Positions 10,781-20,652 of a stretch of 64,000 nt of DNA are shown here, in pieces. The DNA is from Prostheceraeus crozeri. Its lineage: Eukaryota > Platyhelminthes > Polycladida > Euryleptidae. Position 1 is the first letter of the stretch, and each line of letters begins with the position of its first letter. Location: contig CAJQUW010007117.1 of NCBI GenBank assembly GCA_907163375.1, positions 1-64,000 on the forward strand. The letters run 5' to 3'. Below the pieces are notes generated by a model. The model had not been told where the DNA came from, made no database searches, and worked only from the letters and a program-made list of their open reading frames with translations. Both the position numbers and the translations under genes were made by a program.

Positions 10781-11172
10781 TGATCTATTAGAAATTGATC
10801 AGTCTTGATTTAAGAAACGAGAAAACTTCGTGTCCTCCTATCAATGACGTATCCACGCGCAATCGACCGCACACAAACACAGAGATACAAAGCCGTCAGT
10901 ACACGACAGAATGGCCAAAAGTGATAAGTGATCACACGGGAGAAAGGATTCCGAAAATCCGGACGAAGAACGCCGAAATAAATCCAAAATGACGACGGAT
11001 TGGCACTCAGAAGCACACTAAGAAGAGATTGATATAATTTTCCACGAAGACCGCCTGCAGAAACCCAAGATATTCCACGGAACAAAACAGAGATGCGAGA
11101 GCACAGAAACAGACAACCGCCGCACGCGCTATCATCAAGGTGTCAATATAATCAATCAATCATAAGGTGTCA

Positions 11173-11430
11173 TCAATAATAATAATCTGATTTTATCTGA
11201 ATCCATTCATAGTTCCACTTTCCATCTGACGTTAAATTGTATGGGAACTGGAATGCATTATTCATCGTTATTCCATCATGGGTGCGAGGAGTCAATATCA
11301 TTTCGTCCACATCATTCACATTCTGAATATTGCTATCATAGCAAATGCTGGAAACACCTACTTCCCATTCACCTTCTAGATGTAGTGAGCGATTCAATTC
11401 TACTTCAAAGTCTTATGGTTTATTATTAGG
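11173..11430 (-). pseudogene. Polinton minor capsid-like protein A, N-terminal part
   Basis: Contains SLHLEGEWEVGVSSI, the block that opens this family of Polinton proteins and that recurs as LNGKWEVGV in protein B (12.7-12.97 kb). The rest of protein A lies beyond the LINE at 7.4-8.6 kb. Fossil. Confidence 0.6.
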
Positions 11431-11535
11431 AAATTTATTCATAGAAGCATTACTGGGTAATTAAATTAGAAACGAATCTCCATTTTCACTTTCCATACTA
11501 ATCACATTGGAAACATATATTAGCATACTTTTGCA

Positions 11536-12291
11536 TTAACTCTTCATTCGGAAATGGAGTGTGATACTTGTCACAGCATCTTTATGAAAAGGAATCAACG
11601 CACCAGCATCGTCATAAATTGCAATATCAATTTGTGGGATGTAGTTTGATTTCAACTTTGTATAATGCACTTTTTTGAAAGTATGCTCAGATAAAATACT
11701 GCAGCTTTTTGGCTGGTATGGTATCATTGCTAGCAATGGAGCTTCAACATCTCCCACACGTACATCTTCACCAATATTGGAATATATCTGAAAATAGTTA
11801 ATACGACGCGATAGCGACATGTCTGCGCTAGCTTTGGTTAAAGTACCTTTTTTAAAGATATTTTGATCAAAACCCAAAATGTCCATTAGAGTTTTATCCA
11901 TAATTAGTTCAATACCTTTTCCACTTACAGTGAGAGACAAAGCACCTTCTTTTTCAGAAAATGAAATATGTTGCTCATTAATCACTTCATTTAAATAATC
12001 TACAACCAATTTAACTGAAGTAGTAATGCGAGGCATCAACACTCTTGTTTCATGTAAGATACCACCTAAAGGCTCTATACGCTTTCTGCATAAAGATACG
12101 GTCCATTCTGTATCAAATTGATTTGACCTTTCACATGGCAAATGTTGCATATCAAATTTTCCATGAACAGCCGCAGAACGATGACGTAAGAACTGATGAA
12201 AATCTTTTGAACAAACTAATACTAGATCATCATCATTTAATTTACTTATTGCAATATGATTAGATGATTTGATATAAGTCAATGTTGCCAC
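11536..12291 (-). CDS. Polinton minor capsid-like protein B
   Basis: An open reverse frame of 251 codons. The C-terminal half has the family pattern: INYFQIYSNIGEDVRVGD, a PLLAMIPY strand, then PQIDIAIYDDAGALIPF and TSITLHFRMK. Beta-strand-rich proteins with this ending accompany the Polinton major capsid gene and are thought to be penton-type minor capsid proteins. Its N-terminal block (LNGKWEVGV) lies upstream at 12.69-12.97 kb. Protein A is a diverged duplicate. This stretch is among the better preserved in the element. Confidence 0.65.
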   Translation of the reverse strand: MATLTYIKSSNHIAISKLNDDDLVLVCSKDFHQFLRHRSAAVHGKFDMQHLPCERSNQFDTEWTVSLCRKRIEPLGGILHETRVLMPRITTSVKLVVDYLNEVINEQHISFSEKEGALSLTVSGKGIELIMDKTLMDILGFDQNIFKKGTLTKASADMSLSRRINYFQIYSNIGEDVRVGDVEAPLLAMIPYQPKSCSILSEHTFKKVHYTKLKSNYIPQIDIAIYDDAGALIPFHKDAVTSITLHFRMKS

Positions 12292-12319
12292 TTGTTTACA
12301 ATCAACTCGAAGGAGATAA

Positions 12320-12690
12320 TTAAATTTTCTTCAATAATTTTTTAGGAGTCATGTTTGTCTTTCTTGGCTTAATCACAATCCTCTTCACCAACGTCTTCTC
12401 ATTTCTTGGAATAAGATCTACATAATAAGCTTCCTCTCGATATATTAACTCTTTATGACCACTTGGGTGGTAATTAGCGTTATAATTATCGTAGCTTGTT
12501 AAGGCGCTAGCGAGGCAACCTAAATCATTTCTTAAACTTGGACTTAAACCAACAATCCAATCTTTCTCAACTACATGATGTACATAATTATGATCATCAT
12601 TGTGCGGAGTAAATTGGACAATATGTTTACACGCTTTATTCAGGAAATCATAAACGAATTTCTGGCGTGATAGAAGATCTTTCTTCGGCC
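12320..12690 (-). CDS. Polinton ORF between the parts of protein B
   Basis: A reverse open stretch of about 120 codons without a clear ATG. It reads through FVYDFLNKACKHIVQFTPH, HHVVEKDWIVGLSPSLRND and ends in a strongly basic tail (IVIKPRKTNMTPKKLLKKI). It has tryptophan and hydrophobic patterning of a real protein and the AT-rich codon use of the element. The basic tail suggests nucleic-acid or virion binding. Family unknown. Confidence 0.4.
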
Positions 12691-12691
12691 A

Positions 12692-12967
12692 TTATGAGAT
12701 GTATACTCGGCAGCTTTTTTTACATTGGTAAGCAGCTGTGCGTCTCATATTAATAGTCATCACCTCATGATCAAAAGTATAGACACAGTTGCTATGAGCA
12801 AGTTGAGTGACACCCACTTCCCACTTTCCATTTAGCTGTTGTGTATGATCAATGGGAGTAGAAAAGAGTGCGGCTCGATTATTTGTTGCTAAATTGCTAA
12901 GCAAAAATGGTAAAATGACATTTTGATATTCTGGTGATCCATATATTACCAATTTGCATAACATCAT
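12692..12967 (-). pseudogene. Polinton minor capsid-like protein B, N-terminal block
   Basis: Reverse strand. It carries LNGKWEVGVTQLAHSN, homologous to LEGEWEVGVSSICYDS of protein A. In this family the block sits near the N-terminus ahead of the beta-rich domain. Its start overlaps, on the opposite strand, the first codons of the PC4-like gene at 12966, so the two genes are back to back with almost no spacer. Confidence 0.55.
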
Positions 12968-13322
12968 GAAGACTTGGATTTTGGATTCTCAACAATACAT
13001 CAAAGTTGATCGCAATGGAAACATTCATTTCAAAAATTCTCATGGAAATACATCGAGAGGTATTACATTAACATGGCGACAATTTTTAAATCTTAATGAC
13101 ATCATGAGGGATTTGGAATATTTTGAAACGCTAAAATTCATCTCTTTGGGTAATCAAGTTTGGCTTCAACATTACAGAAATGAAATTCAAATCTGTCACT
13201 CTGATTCCTCAATCTATTTTTCATTTCGCAAATACAATTGGGAAAAATATAAAAGATGGATACCTCGCTCCATTATGTCATTTATTCCACGAGAGTTCAT
13301 CGCCTTGCTATGCAAATCTTAA
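12966..13322 (+). CDS. PC4-like protein of the Polinton, copy 1
   Basis: Open frame of 118 codons from ATG 12966. Residues 5-50 resemble the DNA-binding fold of transcriptional coactivator PC4 (p15): two short strands around YIKVDRNGNIHFKN, then RGITLTWRQFLNLNDIMRD, matching PC4's 'GKKGISLT-x-W/Q-x2-L' turn into the helix. Residues 60-98 are a second strand-rich segment. PC4 proteins bind single-stranded DNA and promoter DNA with TBP and TFIIA. A tandem duplicate follows and then a TBP-like gene, all on the forward strand. The PC4 assignment rests on pattern, not on a search. Confidence 0.5.
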   Translation: MKTWILDSQQYIKVDRNGNIHFKNSHGNTSRGITLTWRQFLNLNDIMRDLEYFETLKFISLGNQVWLQHYRNEIQICHSDSSIYFSFRKYNWEKYKRWIPRSIMSFIPREFIALLCKS

Positions 13323-13343
13323 TCAGACACCACCTTCAACACA

Positions 13344-13700
13344 ATGTTACGCTCCATCATGAACAGTTGGAAATTAGATTCCCTACAACATGTTGAGATT
13401 GATTATGATCAAAACGTTTATTTCAACGACTATACTGGAAATATGAGAAGAGAATTTGCTTTATCATATCGACATTTTTAATGTCCAAATCATATCATGA
13501 AGGACTTGAAATACTTCTATATGAAAAGACGTTCACGCATAGGAAATCGCATATAGTTGCGACTAAAAAAGCAACGAATACAAATCTATCATTCCCAACT
13601 TTCTGTCTGCTTCACATTTCATCAAGGTAGTTGGGAAAAGTCTAAAAGGAAGATACATCGCTCTATTTACTCATTTTTTCATCATGAGACGTTATTGTTA
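13344..13700 (+). pseudogene. PC4-like protein of the Polinton, copy 2
   Basis: Tandem duplicate of the gene at 12966, starting near 13344 (SWKLDSLQHVEIDYDQNVYF aligns with the first copy's start). It shares the strand pattern and the W-E-K basic end (WEKSKRKIHRSI). It runs directly into the TBP-like gene with no spacer. Fossil and broken. Confidence 0.5.
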
Positions 13701-14229
13701 CACCATCGTCAACATTCTCCGCCGCATCAGACTCTATACCAAAATCGATCTCGCAACATTACATCAACAAATTCCAAACAGCAAGTATTATCCGGGTCGA
13801 CCGCAAATGTTAGTGGTGAAGATGAGCAATTTACCGAACCTTCAACTCTTTCCAAATGGGACGGTACAAATTCTCGGCGCCCTTTCTCATTCATCGATGC
13901 GGTTAATGCGCTTAGAACTGCAGAAGCTACTACGTGGGATATGGAAGAGGGAGAGGTGTGTGATGTCGAATCTGACTGTGAACAATATGGTGATCTCTAC
14001 TCAATTGAGTGAAAATGCATCGTTTTCGAAGATTCATAGCAGCAGCTACAATTTGTGTTATGAACCAGAAATTTTTCCTGCAGCTCTCATTAATTGTTGG
14101 AATCATGTACATATTGCAATCTTTCACAACAGTAAAGTTATCATTACTGGACTGAAGTCAGAAGTGCAAGCAGATACAATCCTAGACCGCTTAATCGAAT
14201 ATGTACATACCCAGCGGATTGTGAAATAA
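13684..14229 (+). CDS. TATA-binding-protein-like protein in a Polinton
   Basis: Open frame of 181 codons, the length of a TBP core. It reads as two pseudo-repeats, as TBP does. Repeat 1 (residues 5-90): TIVNILRRIRLYTKIDL aligns with TBP's 'NIVSTVNLGCKLDL', then YYPGRPQMLVVKM with 'YNPKRFAAVIMRI', then LFPNGTVQILGA with 'IFSSGKMVCTGA'. Repeat 2 (95-181): CYEPEIFPAALI aligns with 'YEPELFPGLIYRM' and HIAIFHNSKVIITGLKSE with 'VLLIFVSGKVVLTGAK'. TBP recognises TATA boxes to start transcription. Polinton genes here carry TATATAAA promoters, so a role in expressing the element is a reasonable inference. Shadow frames on this stretch show no such pattern. Confidence 0.75.
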   Translation: MRRYCYTIVNILRRIRLYTKIDLATLHQQIPNSKYYPGRPQMLVVKMSNLPNLQLFPNGTVQILGALSHSSMRLMRLELQKLLRGIWKRERCVMSNLTVNNMVISTQLSENASFSKIHSSSYNLCYEPEIFPAALINCWNHVHIAIFHNSKVIITGLKSEVQADTILDRLIEYVHTQRIVK

Positions 14230-14259
14230 AAACAGTTTTTGTTCTAATATCATGATGTT

Positions 14260-14721
14260 TTATTTCAAATCATTATAGAACTTACAAATCATTTTTTCAT
14301 TAGAAGATGGGTTACATGAAAACTTTTGAATAACAGATTTAAATCGACGTACATGCAAACGTTTTAAAATGAAGTGTAATACGAAAGCACCAAAAGATGA
14401 TGAAAGTAGATGTTGTAGTATGCGTTCATTTCGTTGATATTGACGAGTATGTTTTCTCAACCACTGCTGTGTTGGTATATTTGGAGGTTGAGCAAGAGAG
14501 TCAAATAGTTCACCGCGTCTGTCTTTTCCAATAAAGATAGCTTTCCAATGTTCACCTTCTAAATTCTTTGACTGAGTTTTCAATACAATAAAGATGGGAT
14601 ACTGTTTTACTGTAGTTGGTAGGTTATCTAGCGAATAGACATTATCAAAAGCTTTCAACGTAGCTTTATCTACATTACGCTGTACTTTAGCTTTAATATC
14701 GTCAGCATTCAACCAAATCAT
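14260..14721 (-). pseudogene. Polinton cysteine protease (adenovirus-type)
   Basis: Reverse strand, 153 codons. It matches the adenoviral-like maturation protease family: an N-terminal NADDI region, then GEHWKAIFI carrying the catalytic histidine, the ELFDSL segment, a W at 'PTQQWLRKH' and the hydrophobic GAFVLHFI helix. This protease cleaves virion precursors in related viruses. It abuts the major capsid gene on the same strand, the usual Polinton order. Part of a fossil element. Confidence 0.75.
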
Positions 14722-15984
14722 TAACGATTATAGTGAAGAATCACGTCACGATACTTAGTTATTTCAATATTTGAATCAAAAACTGCATAAATCAATACAT
14801 TGATCGTCGCAGCTAGCGTTGTTTTAAACTCCAGATCCAAGCGAATGTTATGAGGAACGTTAGCTTGACGATAAGGTGCACTAATATCACTGTCAGCAGT
14901 CAAATGCATAAATAGTATAGCCATTCTTAAACTCCATCATTGTAAGCCCGTTGGTGTCGTCTGTGTTGTAAAAGCCAAAGACATTCATGTAGTCAACATA
15001 GCTGCGCAAAAATTGATAAGAGGAGAAGTCTGGTCTATATGGCGGTCCAGGATGACTGACACCATTCACACGTAAAGCAATTTCGCTCAAACTGTTGTGT
15101 TTGAAGTTGAAGGGATTCTTCTTGATATTGCCATTGAATGCATCAATTTTAACAATTTTCTACCATTAGGAGTTTTGGTGCTTCTGATGGAAATAAACCA
15201 TCTTTCATAAAACTCTTTTAATAGTAAATGTGAGAAGCTTTGTATGTTGAATGGGATAAATAGCATTGCTACGGTTAACACCCTCAGCATGTCATCTAAT
15301 TACACTTGGATTAGCTACCACTCGACGAATGTATAGCGTAATATCTTCCACATGGATTTTATAATTGACAACTTTAGCATATGCATTCAAAAAAAATCCA
15401 GGCTTCTTCAATGTAAGTTTGACTCGCATGCTGGTATTCCAGAGTAAAAACTTTGACTGTCTGAAGAAGTCAAGATTTAGTGGACCATACAGCTGACATA
15501 CTTCACTATCTTTAATCAAAGCAGATCGCTTTACAAAACAAGTGTTTTTCTCACTATCAAATTGTGTTGCTTCATCTCTATACCATCCCATTGCTTCCAT
15601 ATGACTCTTTTGTGCTGACGGATGAAACTGTGATAGGGCATTGAAATATGCTTTATAGGGATAATCGCTATGTCCACCTTCTACCTGTTGCTCTCCAATA
15701 GTTAGAGAAACATCACGAAATAGTGTTGCCAGCGGTAAATTGTTCAGACCAACTTTATGTGCATCATCGATATTAGTACCATCTGCTTGCTGAATTCTGA
15801 ACCGCACATCAACCATCGCATAACTTAAATCAATGTAGTCATCACTAGCACCAGGAATGAGAAATTCAATTGGACCAGTATTCTCAGAAGTTCGAGGATT
15901 ATAATCTACAATACTTGAACTAAGAATATCTGTCTGTATCGCTTGTTGATCAAACAAACAAAAATTTGAAGTTTTACACTCCAT
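14721..15984 (-). pseudogene. Polinton major capsid protein (double jelly roll)
   Basis: Reverse strand, about 420 codons from ATG 15984. The N-terminal part has QTDILSSSIVDYNPRTS and IEFLIPGASDDYIDLSYAMV, then NLPLATLFRDVSLTIGEQQV and DYPYKAYFNALSQF, all typical of Polinton/adintovirus major capsid proteins. The C-terminal part has FSSYQFLRSYVDYMNVFG and PHNIRLDLEFKTTL. Trimers of this protein build the shell in related viruses. Located between the protease and the small basic gene. Fossil. Confidence 0.85.
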
Positions 15985-15986
15985 GA

Positions 15987-16205
15987 TTAGAAGTTATGAC
16001 AGCGTCGTCGTTTAGCACGCGATGAAGGATTAGAGCGCGCACGGTGTTTGCGTGAATGCCTTTTCTTAGATTTGCATGAAGTTGGCCTCTTACCAGCTCC
16101 GCGCTGTTTTCTTTTTCTTCTAACATTCATTCGTTCAGGTGCTTTATTTCGTTGTGTAGCATTAAAAGTTGGTTCTACTGTTCTTAAACCGCGTTCCTTC
16201 CCATG
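15987..16205 (-). CDS. Small arginine/lysine-rich Polinton protein
   Basis: A reverse open stretch of about 72 codons ending three bases before the major capsid start. Half of its residues are basic (MNVRRKRKQRGAGKR, KKRHSRKHRARSN). It resembles core or protamine-like DNA-condensing proteins of adenoviruses. The start codon is not certain; an internal methionine near 16,127 is possible. Confidence 0.4.
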   Translation of the reverse strand, partial: HGKERGLRTVEPTFNATQRNKAPERMNVRRKRKQRGAGKRPTSCKSKKRHSRKHRARSNPSSRAKRRRCHNF

Positions 16206-16211
16206 ATTTAG

Positions 16212-16421
16212 TTAACTACTCTTTATATTTTTTCCAGTGGCAATATCATTGACAACATCACCAGCAAAGCCAACAGCATTACTTAAAGCAGATCGTTTTA
16301 AAGTTTTTCCGACAGTAGATAAAAGAGGAGATACAACAGATTTCAGCGCGCCAAATATACTACTTCCACGTTGACGGTCCGCGCCACTTACATAGGAGGG
16401 CCGTGAAGCAGTCGGATTCAT
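16212..16421 (-). CDS. Small Polinton virion protein with amphipathic helix
   Basis: Open frame of 69 codons. After a polar start (SRPSYVSGADRQRGSS) comes an amphipathic stretch (IFGALKSVVSPLLSTVG) and an alanine/glycine-rich end. Small proteins of this make-up lie beside the capsid gene in Polintons and are compared with adenoviral protein VI. The assignment is by position and composition. Confidence 0.45.
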   Translation of the reverse strand: MNPTASRPSYVSGADRQRGSSIFGALKSVVSPLLSTVGKTLKRSALSNAVGFAGDVVNDIATGKNIKSS

Positions 16422-16454
16422 TACTTAAATCTTGAACTCGCAAGTTATAGTTTT

Positions 16455-17500
16455 GCATAAATCACTTGCGATCACTTTGATGAAAAATATCTGCACGACG
16501 CATCCAAGAGTTCATACTTGAAGGATAGCCGAAGCATTTAACAAGACACCATTCTTCGCCTTGACGTTTTTTGCAACGGATGATTTTCTCTACCAAATAT
16601 GTTTCACTTTCAGTGACTATCTCAATCTCATCACGGTAAAAGCTGCCATCTATTTCTTCATTATCGTAATCTTTTAACCTGTAAGTTGTGGGAGAGTCTT
16701 TTTTATTGATGTTTGAAACTGTAAAAATTTCTTCTGTCCAATTCGGGAGATAACCTTTGCAAAAACACTCTTCACTTTTGATATGCGAACTTTATCGCCT
16801 ATTTTTACATCACTTTTTGCATTATTACGCTTACGTTGGAATGTTTTACGCACTTCATCTACATTGTCAGCATTCACATCTGCTGGTCTGAGTCTAATAG
16901 AGCGATGTACAGAGTGATTGTAGGCATGGAGTGTATCTTGTAGAACCTTTGTCCAATTTTGTGTCAAGTTGGCAGTAAAATGTCGCCACAAGCGATTTTT
17001 CAATGTGCGTTTAAAACGTTCAACTAATGCAGCCTTATAGGCACTCTTTACACTAAACAACTCAATGTCATATCTCTCAAACAATCTTCCCACATGCTGA
17101 TCACTCTGAATTCTCTTTGGAATGCGACCCTCTTGGAAAATTGACTGAAATGCCTTTGCTACTCCTTTGCCTTCTTTAGTTTTTAATGGTTGAGCCCACG
17201 CATATCGCGAGAAAATATCAATTACTGTCAAAATAAAGTTATTTCCTGAGTTATGTTTTGAAATAGAGGCAACGCCACACAAATCTGCCTGCCACTGTTA
17301 ATCAATGTCATGAGTAATATAATGACGGGTACGGTACTTCTTTTTCGCTTGTTTGTGGAGTGTATAGGTAGCCTGACCCTTTAACCATTGTTTAACTTGT
17401 GACTGTGGAAGATCACTCGCTTTTGACAATTTCCTTATAGATGCAAATCCTGCTGGATGTTTTACATCATAGTATGTTGACTTTAAAAGTTCATGTTATG
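16455..17500 (-). pseudogene. Polinton integrase with chromodomain
   Basis: Retroviral-type (rve) integrase. The zinc-binding N-terminal region spans about 17.3-17.5 kb. The catalytic core has NFILTVIDIFSRYAWAQPL, RIPKRIQSDQ and the LVERFKRTLKNRLWRHF helix. After a spacer (RLRPADVNADNVDEV and KIGDKVRISK) the C-terminal part shows a chromodomain pattern: YLVEKIIRCKKRQGEEWCLV then KCFGYPSSMNSW (16.46-16.62 kb). It integrates the linear element and may choose chromatin targets through the chromodomain. Fossil. Confidence 0.85.
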
Positions 17501-17639
17501 ACGACTGACTCTTCATTCTTCTCATGTTTTTGCATTTTTGCCTTTTTACACTTACAACAGCCACACGATTTAGCAGATTTACGTTCATGTTCCCATTCCT
17601 TAGGAGTCTCACTGTAAGAGCTGGCACATCAAGTACATG

Positions 17640-18351
17640 CTACATCAACATATATTTCTTTGGTGAAGATCTTCTACGTCTATCTCTTTCTCTTGTTTGC
17701 CTAGAGGGTGTAGATCTACGTCGTTCTCTTTCTCTTGTTTTCTTAGTAAGTGTGGAAGGAGATGTAGAAGGTGAACTCTTTAACCAATTTCTTGGCATTG
17801 TAACACTCCTCATTTTAGGAACAAAATTAACAGTTGAGGTAGTACTAAGTTCTGAAGTAGAATCAAGTTCTTTCAATGTTTCATTATTCAATGCAAATTT
17901 TGGAACATTATGTTTTTTCAATAGTTGAAGAAAATATGGCCAACCATGTGGGACATAACCTTGTCGACGTTTTCTACGCGTTGCATACTGAATCGTCTTC
18001 ATAGCGCGAAGCGCTAATAATTTTATCATCATCTGTAATGATTTCACCTCTATCATTCACATTGAGATATGGTTCAATGCTGTTGAAAAGAGCTATTGCA
18101 TGTGCACGAGATGCTAAAGGTGTAGCAGTCGATACAGAGTCACGCATCGTATTCTTCAAACTTTTCAATTCTTCAACAGTTTCTGATTGTAATAAAACTG
18201 CGCGATATGGATCTTTAATATGTGCATTTTCCTGATAATTCACTTCTTTCTTATAAATTTGATTTGCTAGAGGTTGCTTTACTTGCTGTAAAGCAGTCAA
18301 TTGCACATATTCATCCTGAGGAATGACAATCATGCGAGAATAGGAGCTCAT
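17640..18351 (-). pseudogene. Conserved Polinton gene of unknown function, basic tail
   Basis: Reverse strand from ATG 18351. The N-terminal half is polar with helical character (RMIVIPQDEYVQLTALQQ). The middle has GYVPHGWPYFLQLLKKHNVP, a block that recurs in Polintons. The C-terminal tail is rich in RERERRR and serine-proline. It lies between integrase and ATPase, a conserved location, and is presumed virion-associated. Fossil. Confidence 0.5.
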
Positions 18352-18364
18352 AGTTTGTAGATAA

Positions 18365-20269
18365 TCATAGGCTTTTCAAAATATCACTTCGAAATCTAAA
18401 TTCTTCCGGACACTGTTGTGTAAAATCAATAAATAAGTAACCGTGTGGTTTTTCAGTTGCTGCTTGAAAAATTTCAATTAAGGCTTTTGAACCTCTTGGC
18501 GAAACTTGTCGCGCTAAAATTTCAAATTGACTTCTATCTCGTGGATTCTTAAAGATAGCGTAATAGTGCGTATTCAGGTTTCGTGTGCGGGCTTCTTTCC
18601 CATCAGGAAACAAATTTCGCGTGATATAGATTATAAAGCACCTTTTGTGATGTGCTACGCGGGTGAACATATCTGTAACGTCTTTAGAATTTTCGCTTTC
18701 CTTCAATAGATCATCCAATACAACGACATCGTTGGACTCTATCTTATCAACTCGAATAATTCCTTCATTTCGAATAAAGTTACGACGTTGCAATTCCTGA
18801 AAGAGTGACGGCTGATAAATACCATAACACCAAATAACTCGATTGATAGGTTCCCTAAACAATTATTTTCTTTTGTCTATCGAATTCAGAGTGAAAACAG
18901 TTTTACCTGCATGGGATGCACCTGATTAGTGATGAAAATTTTCCGGAAAATTTTCAATCAAAATTTTTCATGGAAAATTTTGGAAAATTTGAAAGTTCTG
19001 ATTTTTTGTGATAGGCCCTATATGCTTTGACCGCTTCCACAGCCGAGGCAGCTACAAACCAATAGAATGGGTCTATAAAACTGGTGATTTTGATCATTAT
19101 TTTGAATAAAACAATTTTGAAAAATGAAGAAATTTGAATTTTTGTGATATAATTTTTACGTTTTCTATCACAGCCGAGGCATAGACACATCATTGTCCTA
19201 AAACTCTTGATTTCATCATATCATTTCGATTAAAACAATCGTAGCAATACGAATTCCGTCCGCGGATTTTTGAGCATTCCTTTGCCAGCATGCGGCAATT
19301 TGTTGCCATTTTTAACATTATAGCACAGACATCTTTTGGGACAACGTGATTTTTTTCCTTTACAATAGGAGTATAATTTCATGCATTGTGAAAGATCTGG
19401 AGCAAAAATAATGCACTTTATTGGGGATTTTTTTATGGCTTGAAAGTTAAGCTTCATTATATGCAGCCTTGATTGCAATGACACAAATTCTTCATGTGTT
19501 GATGAACATGTGAAGCACAAGCACACAGTCGAACACAGCATATTAATATTACATATTATATTACATGAGCGACCATATATTGGAAGATATATAAAGACTG
19601 TAAACTCGTGAAATATTTGGAGACTAAAGATATCTGTGATGAGTAGAAGAATATCTACATGATAGCTTCTAACTTCTGGCGTATTGTCCGATATCTTCGT
19701 GGATGACAAACTACACATCTTCCATTTCTAGCTCAGATGGTTCAGATAGTTCCAAATCGATTTCAGATCTACTTAAATGAATTTCATACATTTCCAGATG
19801 AATTGGAGATTCTCATGTTGAATCTAAGATCATTTCAAAGTTGAGTTTCTGACAGATATCTCAAATTCAATTACAGAAATCTGAAATCCATTTCATGTTT
19901 GATATTCAGTTGGAAAGATCTGAAATAGACATGGAGGGTGCAGTTGGTCCCAAAAGTTAACATGCAGGGATGATAGAGAAGTTTTCGGTCTTTGAATATT
20001 ACATACTCTTTTCAAACGACTGCAACAAGTCTCCAAAACAAAGGCAAAAACGTCAATCACCGAAAAAAAAATTTTAAAATTGACCATTGGAAAATTTTCC
20101 GGAAAATTTTGAAAAAATTGGAAAATTTTGAAAAAATTGGAAAAGTTTCTGGAAAATTTTCAATTTGCATCACTAGACCTGATACAGTCAGAACTTTACC
20201 ACATCGAAGTCTGAAATCCATTTTAATACTTTGAGATTCAACATTTGCATGATTAACTCTTAGAGCCAA
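18365..20269 (-). pseudogene. Polinton packaging ATPase (FtsK/A32 type), split by a MITE
   Basis: Reverse strand. The N-terminal part (20.18-20.27 kb) ends at KVLTVSG; the rest resumes at 18.93 kb with ASHAGKTVF, so the P-loop lies across the insertion site of a hAT-type MITE (18,927-20,175). Further on are the Walker B strand VVVLDDLL (18.71 kb) and the sensor-like FIIYITRNLF. This ATPase pumps DNA into capsids in related viruses. The MITE target duplication shows that the gene was once continuous here. Fossil. Confidence 0.8.
18927..20175. mobile_element. hAT-type MITE inside the ATPase gene
   Basis: A 1,249-bp insertion with inverted ends TAGTGATGMAAATT and an 8-bp target duplication (CACCTGAT at 18919-18926; GACCTGAT at 20176-20183, one mismatch). 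Eight-base duplications and TAGTG/CAGTG ends are hAT features. The ends continue into runs of GGAAAATTTT in both orientations. No coding capacity is seen inside. Confidence 0.75.
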
Positions 20270-20640
20270 AGATACTACCCAATACGTTGCCCACTACAGG
20301 AGCTAACATCGGAAGTAGTGCTGAAAGGAAAGCACCCTTTTGTGACAGAGTTTTCCTCTTTCTTTGAAGGGTGATTTTAGGATTGGAGATGAATCGTAAT
20401 TTTGTAGTATATCGCTTAAGTAACTTTCGTTGTTGTGGTGATAATTTCTTTGTCCTCAAACTTCTCACATGAGGAAAAACTTCTCGAATAAATTTATCAG
20501 TAGCATGTGTATAGCATTATACCGATGATTTCCTTTCATTCGTTGAAGAGCTCGAATGGCTGTAGAAAATTTTGAAGACTTTCGACTTTTACGTCTCGCC
20601 ATTTTTCTCTTTACCATTGTCGCAACTTGAGTTTTCCATA
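20253..20640 (-). pseudogene. Polinton basic protein with hydrophobic C-terminus
   Basis: Reverse strand. The upstream part is highly basic (MVKRKMARRKSRKSSKFS) followed by AIRALQRMKGNHRYNAI. The downstream part has another basic run (KLSPQQRKLLKRYTTKL) and ends in a hydrophobic glycine-containing segment (ALLPMLAPVVGNVLGSIFG). Such a layout is common for small core proteins of Polintons and adenoviruses (protein X/mu or VI). Probably one gene; broken fossil. Confidence 0.45.
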
Positions 20641-20652
20641 TTTGCATAGGTA

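Larger units (their letters stand above)
8642..11130 (-). mobile_element. CR1/L2-type LINE with internal deletion, inserted in the Polinton
   Basis: A non-LTR retrotransposon on the reverse strand. From its 5' end it has a GC-richer leader, a tRNA-like Pol III promoter (about 10.70-10.78 kb), ORF1 and a reverse transcriptase. The 3' tail is a short ATTCTATTTCTAT-type microsatellite (8642-8680), usual for CR1/L2/Rex relatives. The endonuclease domain that should stand between ORF1 and reverse transcriptase is absent. The 3' end is clear; the 5' end is placed within about 30 bases. It splits minor capsid protein A, so it is younger than the Polinton. Confidence 0.8.

Noticed and set aside
13557-14012. 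A 151-codon forward frame with an acidic tail
   Set aside because: Its first part belongs to the second PC4-like gene; its second half overlaps the TBP-like frame, which has clear family patterns, so the tail is a shadow.
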